DNA from: Shimia gijangensis
GTDB taxonomy: Bacteria > Pseudomonadota > Alphaproteobacteria > Rhodobacterales > Rhodobacteraceae
Length of the DNA stretch: 64,000 nucleotides
Direction of reading: 5' to 3'
Assembly (NCBI RefSeq): GCF_900142085.1
Contig: NZ_FQZQ01000009.1
Coordinates: 62,001 to 126,000 of the forward strand
The notes under the pieces are model-generated. The model was not told the origin of the DNA. It saw nothing but the letters and a program-made list of their open reading frames with translations, and did not search any database. Position numbers and translations under genes: made by a program. Of this stretch, positions 43,835-52,486 are shown piece after piece (position 1 is the first letter of the stretch; each line of letters begins with the position of its first letter).

Positions 43835-45376
43835 GTGCAACACGGCGATCTTGTGATCACTGCTGATTTTGGCACTTCGGCTGTAAAAGTCGGGGTGGTT
43901 GATGGCGATCTGACGCTGCTTTCCAAGGCAACTGAAGCCTATCCACTAAATCTTGCTCCCGGAGGCATTGCCGAGCAAAATCCGGCTGATCTTTGGGCTG
44001 CGCTGGCGCGCGCATTGTCGCACCTTCGACACGACATCCCGAACCTTAAAGAGCGGGCAACGACTCTGGTGTTCAGCAGCCAGATATGCGGGCTGATTTG
44101 CGCGGATGTTAATGGGCGACCTTTGATGCCCTGCATGACGTGGTTGGACAAAAGAGCAGCCCAAACCGGGCGCGACCTGATAGGGGGGTTCCCTTCTGCC
44201 CATGGATACCAGATTGGCAAACTGCTGCGCTGGTTGCGGATTGCCAATGGCGCCCCGGCGAAAAATGGGATGGACCCAATTGCCAAGATACTGTGGGTCG
44301 CCAAACACAAACCTGATATTTCCGCTCAGACCCGTTGGTTTCTGGATGTCAAAGACTGGTTGGTGCACCGCGCCACTGGGCGTTTCACGTCATCAGCCGA
44401 AAGCGCGAATGTAACATGGCTGTTGGATTCGCGCCCCGGCCGCGAGGGATGGTCTAAAACTCTGTCGAAAATGACGGGGATTCCTTTCGAAAAACTACCC
44501 GAGATTGTTGATGCAACGGACGTTGTTGAAACTCTCACGGCTGAGGCCGCGGGTGAGTTGGGGTTGAGCAAAGACGCCATTGTTTTGGGTGGCACATCTG
44601 ACGTGACCGCAGCGGCCTTAGGATCGGGAGAGGTTGACGACGGTGCTTTGCATATCTGCGCGTCAACAAGCTGTTGGATATCCGGCTTTATGAGCGGTCG
44701 GCGGCTGAACGTGCCCAATTCTTACGCCACGATTTCAAGCAGCCTGAGCTTTCGTCCTCTTTTGGTGGCCTCTCAGGAAAACGCGGGCTCTGCGATGGAA
44801 TGGGCCGTTCGGATCAGCGGAGGGCAAACTGAAGGTGAGAACCTGGCCAATGCGTTTGACGACATGGGCACTCCATTGCCGGATGACCCCTACTTTGTGC
44901 CCTGGCTTGCCGGAGAGCGCGTTCCGATCGACAACGATCTTGTGCGCGGAGCATTTCATGGGCTGGCGCTGCACCACGATCCGCGCGCGATGCGGCGGGC
45001 AACGGTAGAAGGCGTGGCGCTCAACATGCTGTGGTCCTACTCAAAGGTGACGCGTGAAAAGGGTATTCGCATGGACGGACCTTTGTCGATGGTGGGCGGC
45101 GTTGCCGCAAACCCCGATTTTGCGCAGACCGTTGCGGACGCTTTTGATCGCGAGATCCGTGTTGGAGAAGCCCGTCATGCCGGTGTTTTGGGCACAGCAA
45201 CTCTTGCCGCGAAAGTGCAAGGCTGGGCGGCTGACCCGTTTGAGGCCGCAGCCCGTTTGCGCACACACACGACTGCGCACTATGTTCCAAATCCTGACCG
45301 TGTCGAAGCGCTGGCAATGCGAAACACACGGCTTGAAAAAATCCGGCGGGACCTGATCCGCAGTTATCGCCCTTAA
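43835..45376 (+). CDS. FGGY-family carbohydrate kinase
   Basis: A 513-residue kinase with N-terminal ATP site ITADFGTSAVKVGVVDGDL and the FGGY signature region LSMVGGVAANPDFAQTVADAFDREI near the C-terminus. TWLDKRAAQ and ICGLICADVNGRPL precede the sugar-site Asp/Glu. It is xylulokinase-like, but the substrate cannot be read. The start is the GTG at 43835 with AAGGGG eight bases upstream. The longer TTG-initiated frame from 43775 adds no family sequence. It sits between the PimA-like gene and the CDP-alcohol transferase, so it may phosphorylate a sugar, polyol or inositol in lipid synthesis. Confidence 0.8.
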   Translation: MQHGDLVITADFGTSAVKVGVVDGDLTLLSKATEAYPLNLAPGGIAEQNPADLWAALARALSHLRHDIPNLKERATTLVFSSQICGLICADVNGRPLMPCMTWLDKRAAQTGRDLIGGFPSAHGYQIGKLLRWLRIANGAPAKNGMDPIAKILWVAKHKPDISAQTRWFLDVKDWLVHRATGRFTSSAESANVTWLLDSRPGREGWSKTLSKMTGIPFEKLPEIVDATDVVETLTAEAAGELGLSKDAIVLGGTSDVTAAALGSGEVDDGALHICASTSCWISGFMSGRRLNVPNSYATISSSLSFRPLLVASQENAGSAMEWAVRISGGQTEGENLANAFDDMGTPLPDDPYFVPWLAGERVPIDNDLVRGAFHGLALHHDPRAMRRATVEGVALNMLWSYSKVTREKGIRMDGPLSMVGGVAANPDFAQTVADAFDREIRVGEARHAGVLGTATLAAKVQGWAADPFEAAARLRTHTTAHYVPNPDRVEALAMRNTRLEKIRRDLIRSYRP

Positions 45377-45387
45377 AGGAGAGCGCT

Positions 45388-46005
45388 ATGATCGACGGTC
45401 TAATCAAGGACAAGATTGACCCTCTGTGGGAAGCCATGGCAACCCCGTTGGTCAAGGCCGGATGGTCCCCAAATCAGGTCACTTTTGCAGGCTTGGTTTT
45501 AGTCGTCTTGGTCTCTTTGGGTTATGTTTGGCACGGTTCACCGTTGATATATGGGCTCGCTTTGGGGGTCGCTTTTGCCTTTGACGCTCTGGACGGCGCG
45601 GTGGCACGTCGGCGCGACATGCGATCCCTGTCGGGTGGTTATTTCGATGCAGTGGTGGACCGGTATCAAGAGCTTGCTGTGCTGGGAACACTTGCATACG
45701 TCCACGATGTCTGGATTTTGGCGTTGCTGGCCTTTTCTGGCAGTGTTCTGACCAGCTATGCCAAGGCGCGTGCAGCCATCGAAATGCCCGTCAGCAACGA
45801 AAACTGGCCGGATTTCTTTGAACGCATGGAACGCGTGATCTATCTGTGTCTGGTGTTGGTTTTGGCGGGTCTGCTGCCTGCGTACAAAGACGGAATTGTG
45901 GTTGCTGGGCTTGCTGGATTTGCTTTGCTCTCACATGCCACCGCTTTGCAACGGGCAAGGCGTGCCTGGGGAATGCTGAAAGTCGAAGATCAATCGCGCA
46001 AATAG
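45388..46005 (+). CDS. CDP-alcohol phosphatidyltransferase
   Basis: A 205-residue membrane protein with the full CDP-alcohol signature: D66, D69, G70, A73, R74, G83, D87, D91 (DALDGAVARR through GGYFDAVVDR). SPNQVTFAGL near residue 27 is typical of archaetidyl/phosphatidyl-inositol-phosphate synthases. The reaction would join inositol phosphate to a CDP-lipid, or CDP-inositol to a lipid alcohol, releasing CMP. A ribosome-binding site (AGGAG) precedes the ATG. The 3' end overlaps the convergent membrane-protein gene by 16 bases. Confidence 0.88.
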   Translation: MIDGLIKDKIDPLWEAMATPLVKAGWSPNQVTFAGLVLVVLVSLGYVWHGSPLIYGLALGVAFAFDALDGAVARRRDMRSLSGGYFDAVVDRYQELAVLGTLAYVHDVWILALLAFSGSVLTSYAKARAAIEMPVSNENWPDFFERMERVIYLCLVLVLAGLLPAYKDGIVVAGLAGFALLSHATALQRARRAWGMLKVEDQSRK

Positions 46006-46751
46006 CTGCGAAGACCGCTCCAAAGATCAAAGTGATAGGCCAGAACATACCCTAGAAACGATGAAATAAGCAGAGGCTCTGTGATTGTATAGGCAATGTA
46101 GAGACCTTCGTTGATCGCACCCAAGTCAAAGCCTTTCAGGACAAAAAGCGCAAGATAGGCCACACCAAGTATGATCGGCACCCAAACGTATAGCCTTCTG
46201 AACCGGGCCATCCGGGCTGTAACCAGCGACCATTGCCGGGGTTGAGCCGCAAGTCTGCGCCCCAGAAGCTCACCGAAGACCACCACAAAAGCCTGCGAAA
46301 AAAAGAACAGATAGCTGCCTGCCATATGCATTTCGTCAAAATCCGGAAACCGATAATGGCTAAGGAGAACCATTCCAATTGAGGCAAGCCCCTGCAAACT
46401 TACAATAATCAGGCATAAAGCTGTGACGATCCGGTAGTCTCTGCGCGGAATGGCTTGACCGCCTCGTCGCAGTTCCCGCCATGCAACAATGGCCAATGCT
46501 GCAACTCCAACAAATAGGACAGGCGCGCATATCGCCATCCATTCAGCAAAAGGCTCTCCAACGATCGGATCAGAAATGGCGCGACTAATGGTTGGAGGTT
46601 CCACCGCAATGTAGTCGGGGTTGTTCTGTCCAAAGACAATCCGTGCGCGATAAATAAGGATGTTTACAGCCACGATGACGAAGCCCGTGAATGCCAAACA
46701 CAGGGTCATCAATGCGGCACTTGAGCGGGTTGGAACAAACCTGGTGGTCAT
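45990..46751 (-). CDS. Six-span membrane protein (possibly Frag1/DRAM/Sfk1-like)
   Basis: A 253-residue polytopic protein with about six spans. PPTISRAISDPIVGEPFAEWM after the first span and DEMHMAGSYLFFFSQ later recall the conserved P-IS and H-A-FF patterns of the Frag1/DRAM/Sfk1 family, members of which act in GPI lipid remodelling and lipid asymmetry. I am not certain of this. Its ATG overlaps the ABC exporter stop by 4 bases, so the two are translated together. It converges on the lipid cluster. Confidence 0.55.
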   Translation of the reverse strand: MTTRFVPTRSSAALMTLCLAFTGFVIVAVNILIYRARIVFGQNNPDYIAVEPPTISRAISDPIVGEPFAEWMAICAPVLFVGVAALAIVAWRELRRGGQAIPRRDYRIVTALCLIIVSLQGLASIGMVLLSHYRFPDFDEMHMAGSYLFFFSQAFVVVFGELLGRRLAAQPRQWSLVTARMARFRRLYVWVPIILGVAYLALFVLKGFDLGAINEGLYIAYTITEPLLISSFLGYVLAYHFDLWSGLRSYLRD

Positions 46752-48463
46752 GGCGTTTTCGCAAGTGTTCCGCGGGATTGCGGTTCATCAGAAACGATTT
46801 TTCCGGCTTCCATTTTGATCAGGCGGTCGCATTTTCCAAACTGGTGGTCATCATGGGTTACGGCAATCACCAATTGTCCGCTTGCTGCCAATTCCGGTAC
46901 CAGAACGTCGTAAAAATACGCTCTGTTGGCCGGATCCTGATCTGCCGCGAACTCATCCAGAATAATAATAGGTCGGCTCTCAGCCAGCGCGACAGCGAGC
47001 GCCAAACGCCGCCTTTGCCCGGCAGACAAGGTCAGTGTCGAAAACCGATCCTCGTGCAGGCTTACTCGGTCCGACAGTTTGAGTTCAGCAATGCGTTCCT
47101 TGAGCAGAGACACCTCTTGGTCGGTCATGCCAAACGTGCGGTCAAACAGGTGAAAACCACTGAATACTCCGGAGAACAGCTCGCGAAAACCCGCCTTGGT
47201 TTCTGGGTCCATCGATGCGCCGTCCAACAGAATTTCACCACTGTCAGGATTGCGCAGCCCTGTGATCAACCCCAAAAGCGTGGTCTTACCAGACCCGTTG
47301 CCCCCACAAATGAAAATTGTTTCCCCGGGTTTGAAAGTCAAATTGACCGGCCCCAAAACAAAGGGATCTGAATCACGGTTGCCAGCCTCGGAAACGGTGG
47401 CCATCACGTTGCGCAACTCCAGACTTTGGAAGCTTCCTCGCGGCACAATTTCACCTTGAAGGCCAGGAGATTGCATGCGCAACAATTCGGCTTCGACAAC
47501 CTGGATCCGGAAATAGGCATTTTCGGCCCGCGACATACGAGGAAATGCGTTGAACAAAAGCTCGATCGGCCCACTGGTCAGGAACAGCACAGTCAAAATC
47601 TGAAACATGACTGCAGTGTTTCCTCCGGGTAAGAGCGGAACCACAACAACAACAAAGCACAGCATAAGAACAACAGCCGCCTGACCAAAAGCTGTACTCA
47701 TAGAATACAGTTCTTCAGCGCGGTTGGCGCTCGCACCAAATTTTTGGATCACGCGCTGGGTTTCAACTTCGATGGCGTGGCGGCGCGTGTCACGTAGGCG
47801 GACTTCTTTCCAACCCGCCAGCATATCACTCACCCGGTCACAGAATTCTGCTCGGGCACGCGAGGTTATCACCATCTCTTTTCGGGCCGGGCGATCAAAG
47901 ATCAAGTATCCCAACCCGCCAAGAACCATGGCGCCAGAGGTGACGAGCGCAGCACTTGGAGAAATCCAGAACAGATATGGAACCGCGATACACACGATCA
48001 CAACCGCCTCAATGGATTCAATGACATTGATGATCGCGCCGGAAACTTCGTCAACTTCCGAGGTCATTGCTGAAAAAACCTGCCCGTGCGAACTGGACAA
48101 AAGAAAATCAATGTTGGCGCGCAAAAGGGCCCGGGACATACGCAAGCGCATGGCTTCTTTGACACGAACAATCAAACGGTGCACCCGGACCCGGGTTAGA
48201 TATCCACAAGCCAGCATCGTAATCGCCGACACCACCAACAAAACAACTGACCATCCCATACCATCGCTGGCTGTGCGCGCTGTTTCGTTTATCGCAAACA
48301 TCATAGCCGCGCGGCTAAGGCTGTTTAGAAACGTCAGAATGATGACCGGATCCCGCACAACTCCGCTCGTGACAAGCAAAGCCCGCAGGACAATCATTCG
48401 CCGGTTAATTAACTTGCGAAATCCAGCCTCATCGGGGCTGATAGCTGCATTGGAATTGTTCAA
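46748..48463 (-). CDS. ABC exporter, fused membrane and ATPase domains
   Basis: A 571-residue ABC half-exporter resembling the SyrD/PvdE type. About six membrane spans fill residues 25-310. The ATPase follows: Walker A GGNGSGKTTLLGLITGL, signature LTLSAGQRRRLALAVALA and Walker B IIILDEFAADQDP, with H-loop THDDHQFGKC. The Q-loop to signature region is intact. Members of this type export cyclic peptides or siderophores across the inner membrane. Here the substrate could be a lipid or glycan product of the neighbouring genes, but nothing demonstrates that. Confidence 0.85.
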   Translation of the reverse strand: MNNSNAAISPDEAGFRKLINRRMIVLRALLVTSGVVRDPVIILTFLNSLSRAAMMFAINETARTASDGMGWSVVLLVVSAITMLACGYLTRVRVHRLIVRVKEAMRLRMSRALLRANIDFLLSSSHGQVFSAMTSEVDEVSGAIINVIESIEAVVIVCIAVPYLFWISPSAALVTSGAMVLGGLGYLIFDRPARKEMVITSRARAEFCDRVSDMLAGWKEVRLRDTRRHAIEVETQRVIQKFGASANRAEELYSMSTAFGQAAVVLMLCFVVVVVPLLPGGNTAVMFQILTVLFLTSGPIELLFNAFPRMSRAENAYFRIQVVEAELLRMQSPGLQGEIVPRGSFQSLELRNVMATVSEAGNRDSDPFVLGPVNLTFKPGETIFICGGNGSGKTTLLGLITGLRNPDSGEILLDGASMDPETKAGFRELFSGVFSGFHLFDRTFGMTDQEVSLLKERIAELKLSDRVSLHEDRFSTLTLSAGQRRRLALAVALAESRPIIILDEFAADQDPANRAYFYDVLVPELAASGQLVIAVTHDDHQFGKCDRLIKMEAGKIVSDEPQSRGTLAKTP

Positions 48464-48519
48464 TTTTGCTCACTCGTCTTGGTCGGCATACGCTAGTGGC
48501 TTTACCCAAAGTATGCGAG

Positions 48520-49476
48520 TCATTGCAAGTTGTTCCCGCCAACCCGCCATAGGTCACGGAAGTGTTGGATGGCTTTGGTATTGTTACGGCTTTCCAAGTC
48601 TCCGTCACCCCGGTTCAAATGTGCCAGTGCAGACTCTGTGTATTGACGGCGCCGCCTGAGCGGCAAGAAGCTCAGGCATCGTATGGGGACCACGAATTTG
48701 GCAACACGGCACAGCGCGCTGGTTCGAACATCATCCACCAGAAATGCAGCTCTTGGAGTGTCAGAAAAATCGGTCAACCTGCCGAGGTCGAAAAATCGGG
48801 GGCGCAGTGCATAGCCGAACACCCCCAGAAGCACATCAATCTCAACAGGCTTGCGCGTACGGTGGCCTCGAATTGGCGCCGGAGGCTGCTTTAGCAAGTT
48901 GGAAAGTATCGTTGTTGGGCGATCCAAGAAGTCTTTTGGAACCACCCAACCCGCACATCCCAGCGCCTTGTCAGGATGCGACGCGGCCTGCTGTTCAATC
49001 GCTGCAAGAGTGTTGCGTGGATAAATTCTGTCGTCATCCACCACCATAATCAACTGATCCGCATCTTCGGCCAAAAGTGTCGGAATGACCTTGGTGGCAG
49101 GCCCCCAATCTTCGCAACGCCGAACCACAAGGCTTGACAGATTGGTCAGGTGCTCTGGCACTTCGTAAACGCAATTCTCACGTTTAGACCATTCCGGCAC
49201 ATTGAGATAAATTCGTTTTGGTGGCCGGGATTGATCCATTAATCCCTTGAGCGCTGTATCGACAACCCCCATTCGACTGGGAATTGTCGTCAGGCTGACA
49301 ACAACATCGGATTTGCTGGTGCTGTGCTGCCACTCCCGATCCCACTCGTTAAGAGATCTCCGCCCAAGGCGCCATTCACGCCATAGGTTTCGCAAAAGGC
49401 TTTCACCCTCGAACGTATAATGAATCCAAAGCGCAAGGCCGACGCCAATTGCGACCAGAGCAAGCAACCAGTTCAT
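48520..49476 (-). CDS. Membrane-anchored GT-A glycosyltransferase-like protein
   Basis: A 318-residue protein. A single N-terminal membrane helix (residues 2-20) is followed by a GT-A-type domain: VVVSLTTIPSRMG near residue 58, a DxD-like MVVDDDRIYP near residue 143, and ALGCAGWVV. The DDD motif would bind a metal-nucleotide-sugar. The ATG at 49476 has AAAAGGAA upstream, which favours it over the longer frame from 49524. It is upstream of the ABC exporter gene with a 56-base gap and may contribute to the same product. Confidence 0.65.
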   Translation of the reverse strand: MNWLLALVAIGVGLALWIHYTFEGESLLRNLWREWRLGRRSLNEWDREWQHSTSKSDVVVSLTTIPSRMGVVDTALKGLMDQSRPPKRIYLNVPEWSKRENCVYEVPEHLTNLSSLVVRRCEDWGPATKVIPTLLAEDADQLIMVVDDDRIYPRNTLAAIEQQAASHPDKALGCAGWVVPKDFLDRPTTILSNLLKQPPAPIRGHRTRKPVEIDVLLGVFGYALRPRFFDLGRLTDFSDTPRAAFLVDDVRTSALCRVAKFVVPIRCLSFLPLRRRRQYTESALAHLNRGDGDLESRNNTKAIQHFRDLWRVGGNNLQ

Positions 49477-49577
49477 TTGCGTTCCTTTTAATGTCAGCCA
49501 AAAAGTACCAGTACGCATTGGCAAGGGCTACAATTGAGTTGCTGGGCTGATAAACAAATTCGACTTAAGAGCCTCAC

Positions 49578-50693
49578 TCAGGGCAAAGGGTTCGTGCGAA
49601 ACAATTTCACTTTGAGCCCACCGTGCGCGACTACCGGTCCCGGCGGCAGCAGGGGTAAACCCGTGGCACGCGCAAGCCCCGCATCCGTCGTAATAATCCC
49701 GACCCGCCATCCGCTGAAACGCTCTTTTAACGTCTTTCCTAACGCTCCATACAGACCAAACAACGCCTTTTTGTCGCCGATCCGAGCCCCATAAGGCGGA
49801 TTCACAATGACCAGCCCCTTGGGTCCCTTTGGTGGGTGGAGATCGCTTAGCGCCTGATTGGTGAATTCGGTCAGATCGCTGACCCCTGCCCGTGTGGCGT
49901 TTGCAACCGCTCCCTGAATGGCACCTGCATCGCGATCAAATCCTCTGAAAACCTGATCCACAGGTTCACGGACTACGGGCCGCCGCATTCCTGAAAAAGC
50001 CTCGGCATCAAAAGTTGCTAGCTGTTCAAAAGCAAAACTGCGATCCCGTCCCGGCTGAAACCCGGCAGCAATCTCGGCAGCCTCAATTATGAATGTACCG
50101 GAGCCACACATCGGATCAATCACCGGCTCGGTACCATCAAAGTCGCTTTCCCGCAGGAACAATGCCGCCAGCGTTTCGCGCATCGGCGCCTTGCCGGTGA
50201 ATGTCTTGTGACCGCGTTTGTGCAAGGACTCGCCGGAGGTATCGATACTCAAAACACAGCGGTTCTCTTCGATGCGTGCTTTTATACCAACCTCTGCATC
50301 CTTGGATATCGGCGCGCCCAGTTCTTCGGTTATGGCCGTTTCAATACGTTGGGCGGCGGCCCCTGCGTGATAAATCTTGGATTTTCGGCAGGTCACATCA
50401 ACCTTCACTGCAATATCCGGGCGCAAAACCTTTGCCCACTGGAATTCACGGGCACGTTTGTCCAGCTGCGCAAGGTGGGAGACACTAAAGGCACCGATAC
50501 GCGCCAAAACACGGGTCGCGCCGCGCAGTTCGAGATTTGCACGCCACACGTCTGACCAATCCCCGCGAAACGAAACGCCACCGACCAGATTGCTGGATTT
50601 TTCAAAACCCTTTTCACGGACTTCCTGGCCCAGGAACTTTTCCATCCCCGGAGCTGCAACAAGAAAGATTTCGAATGTGTTTTTCCGTCTCAT
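49578..50693 (-). CDS. THUMP-domain class I RNA methyltransferase (RlmL-N/Trm14-like)
   Basis: A 371-residue protein. An N-terminal THUMP-like region (FLVAAPGMEKFLGQEVRE, ARVLARIGAFSVSHL, RCVLSIDTSG) is followed by a methyltransferase with DPMCGSGTFIIEAAEIAAG near residue 193 and the catalytic NPPYGARIG near residue 297. The E. coli relative RlmL makes m2G2445 in 23S rRNA. This version lacks the second RlmK half, so the guanine N2 target is inferred. It is a housekeeping gene, unrelated to its lipid-cluster neighbours. Confidence 0.88.
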   Translation of the reverse strand: MRRKNTFEIFLVAAPGMEKFLGQEVREKGFEKSSNLVGGVSFRGDWSDVWRANLELRGATRVLARIGAFSVSHLAQLDKRAREFQWAKVLRPDIAVKVDVTCRKSKIYHAGAAAQRIETAITEELGAPISKDAEVGIKARIEENRCVLSIDTSGESLHKRGHKTFTGKAPMRETLAALFLRESDFDGTEPVIDPMCGSGTFIIEAAEIAAGFQPGRDRSFAFEQLATFDAEAFSGMRRPVVREPVDQVFRGFDRDAGAIQGAVANATRAGVSDLTEFTNQALSDLHPPKGPKGLVIVNPPYGARIGDKKALFGLYGALGKTLKERFSGWRVGIITTDAGLARATGLPLLPPGPVVAHGGLKVKLFRTNPLP

Positions 50694-50747
50694 GCGGCCT
50701 GCATAGCGAGAATGCCGCGATGCTGCGAGCCTAAAACGTGCGCGGAC

Positions 50748-51266
50748 TCAGGCTGCTTTGGCAGAGGCCAATTCACTAAGAGCCCATTGCAAGAGGCGAT
50801 CAGGTTCCGCCGGGAGAGGCTCGGCAATGCCACCACAGAATTCGACCAAGGCATCAACATTCAATTTGTTGGCACCAACCAGCACTGGCACGCCCAGCTC
50901 TAAGGCTCGCGCAATCGTGTTGCGAAATCCGCGGCCATCTGCTTCGTGTTTGCCAAATTTGTTAACAATCAGAAGGTCTGTGCCTTCATCCAGAGCCTTT
51001 TCAGCCAAGGCAACGGCCTGCTCCAAAGCATCCGGATCCAAACGGCACCCGCGCGCGTTTTTGCCCAGTGACTGAGAAATGCGGATCGTTGGGCCGTCTG
51101 GCAGAACTCGGACGTCCATGTCGCATTTTTCGTTCACATCCCGGTCGATATCGATCTGTACTGTGCCGCACAACCGCACACCTTGCGCCTGCAGTGTCTG
51201 CACCAGATCTGCGACCAAAATGTTGGTTTCGCCGCGTCCGGAAGCCAAAGTATATGCAATTCTCAT
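50748..51266 (-). CDS. DUF2478 family protein
   Basis: A 172-residue protein with a P-loop-like start (MRIAYTLASGRGETNILVADLVQTLQAQGVRLCGTVQ), LLIVNKFGKHEADGRGFRN near residue 98 and VPVLVGANKLNVDAL. This is DUF2478, found beside molybdenum-related genes in several alphaproteobacteria (known context), and it fits with the neighbouring molybdoenzyme operon. It follows the nap terminator on the same strand. The activity is not known; a nucleotide-binding role is plausible. Confidence 0.75.
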   Translation of the reverse strand: MRIAYTLASGRGETNILVADLVQTLQAQGVRLCGTVQIDIDRDVNEKCDMDVRVLPDGPTIRISQSLGKNARGCRLDPDALEQAVALAEKALDEGTDLLIVNKFGKHEADGRGFRNTIARALELGVPVLVGANKLNVDALVEFCGGIAEPLPAEPDRLLQWALSELASAKAA

Positions 51267-51306
51267 GGTCAGCTCCGGATTGTGAGAAGTGTCAAAAAAG
51301 TAAGAA

Positions 51307-51334
51307 TTTCAAGCCCCGTCAAAGGGGCTTGAAA
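51307..51334 (-). terminator. Intrinsic terminator of the nap operon
   Basis: A perfect 11-base stem (TTTCAAGCCCC with its complement) and a 6-base loop, followed on the minus strand by TTCTTACTTTTTT. It lies 28 bases after the napC stop at 51362 and should end the nap transcript before the DUF2478 gene. Confidence 0.9.
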
Positions 51335-51361
51335 CGTAGTGCTTGGAAGCAACAGGCAACC

Positions 51362-51994
51362 TTAATGGTCGTCCGAAACTTTCTTGTAGGCGTCCAGATA
51401 TCCTTCGGGCAGTTTGTGCGCGATGCCCTGGTGACAGTCGATACAGGTTTTACCTGTGTCCAGTGCCTTCTGGTGGTTCTCGGCCGCGCGATTTTCCTGC
51501 TGTGTAAAGTCCATATAGTCGAACTTATGGCAGTTGCGGCATTCACGCGAGTCGGTTTCCTTCATCGCGGTCCAGACACGTGATGCTAAATACAGACGAT
51601 GATCCTCGAACTTTTCAGGTGTGTCGATCACGCCGGTAATGAAGTGACCGTAAAGCTCTTTGGAAGCCTGGATCTTGCGGATCACTTTAGGACCCCATTC
51701 TTTGGGCACGTGGCAATCCGGGCAGGTCGCGCGCACACCGGACGAGTTGTTCTGGTGAACGGTGCCTTGGTATTCGGCGTAGACGTTGTCCTTCATCTCG
51801 TGACACGAGACGCAGAACTTTTCTGTATTGGTCATTTCCATGGCCCAGTGGAAACCGCCCCAAAAGACGACGCCGACCACAAATGACACCACCAAAGCGA
51901 AGCCAAGGCTGACAGCGCCAATTGGGGTGCGGAACCACTTGAACAGGCGACGAATGGCGCCGGGACGTGGTTCTTGAGAGTTGTTATCTGTCAT
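51362..51994 (-). CDS. napC: NapC tetraheme cytochrome c, quinol oxidase subunit
   Basis: A 210-residue membrane-anchored cytochrome of the NapC/NirT family. An N-terminal membrane helix (residues about 25-50) is followed by four CxxCH heme sites: CVSCH, CPDCH, CRNCH and CIDCH. It passes electrons from the quinol pool to NapB and NapA in the periplasm. The late position, after napB, follows the usual order. Confidence 0.96.
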   Translation of the reverse strand: MTDNNSQEPRPGAIRRLFKWFRTPIGAVSLGFALVVSFVVGVVFWGGFHWAMEMTNTEKFCVSCHEMKDNVYAEYQGTVHQNNSSGVRATCPDCHVPKEWGPKVIRKIQASKELYGHFITGVIDTPEKFEDHRLYLASRVWTAMKETDSRECRNCHKFDYMDFTQQENRAAENHQKALDTGKTCIDCHQGIAHKLPEGYLDAYKKVSDDH

Positions 51995-52026
51995 ATTCCC
52001 ATTCCTCGTTTTCAGTCAGCCACAGC

Positions 52027-52464
52027 TTAGTTGCCCGAGGACTTGAACGTGTTATCGACCAATGCTGGTGCATCGGCTTGCGGTACGTGGCACTGGTTAC
52101 AGAACCAACGGGTGCCGGCGACGCGGTCCAACTGATTGCCGTCGCGATCCATATAGTGGGTCATCGACAGGGTCGGCGCGTTGCGCTCGCCTGCGGTTGT
52201 CCAGTCATGGCAGCTTAGACAACGGTTGGCCTTGAGGTCGATCTGATACTGCTCAATTGTGTGCGGGATCAATGGCGGTTGCTGGCGATAGTTCCGCGTG
52301 AACCGCTGTTTATCCTGGTGAAAGACATCTTCCACACCAATTGGTTCATCAACGTCGGCACCGCGCAAGGTTTGGACGTCAGACGCCGATTGCGCGATGG
52401 CAAAGCTGGCGACAGCGATCATGGCCGATGCGGCGATGGCGCTGATAAGGGCTTGCTTCTTCAT
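52027..52464 (-). CDS. napB: NapB diheme cytochrome c subunit of periplasmic nitrate reductase
   Basis: A 145-residue periplasmic protein with a signal peptide (residues 1-24) and two CxxCH heme motifs, CLSCH and CNQCH. The segment PPLIPHTIEQYQI before the first heme is a NapB block. It is the electron-transfer partner of NapA. The start at 52464 is set by the signal peptide; the frame stays open upstream to 52617 into napH. Confidence 0.95.
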   Translation of the reverse strand: MKKQALISAIAASAMIAVASFAIAQSASDVQTLRGADVDEPIGVEDVFHQDKQRFTRNYRQQPPLIPHTIEQYQIDLKANRCLSCHDWTTAGERNAPTLSMTHYMDRDGNQLDRVAGTRWFCNQCHVPQADAPALVDNTFKSSGN

Positions 52465-52486
52465 GGGTTTATACTCCGTTGCTTGC

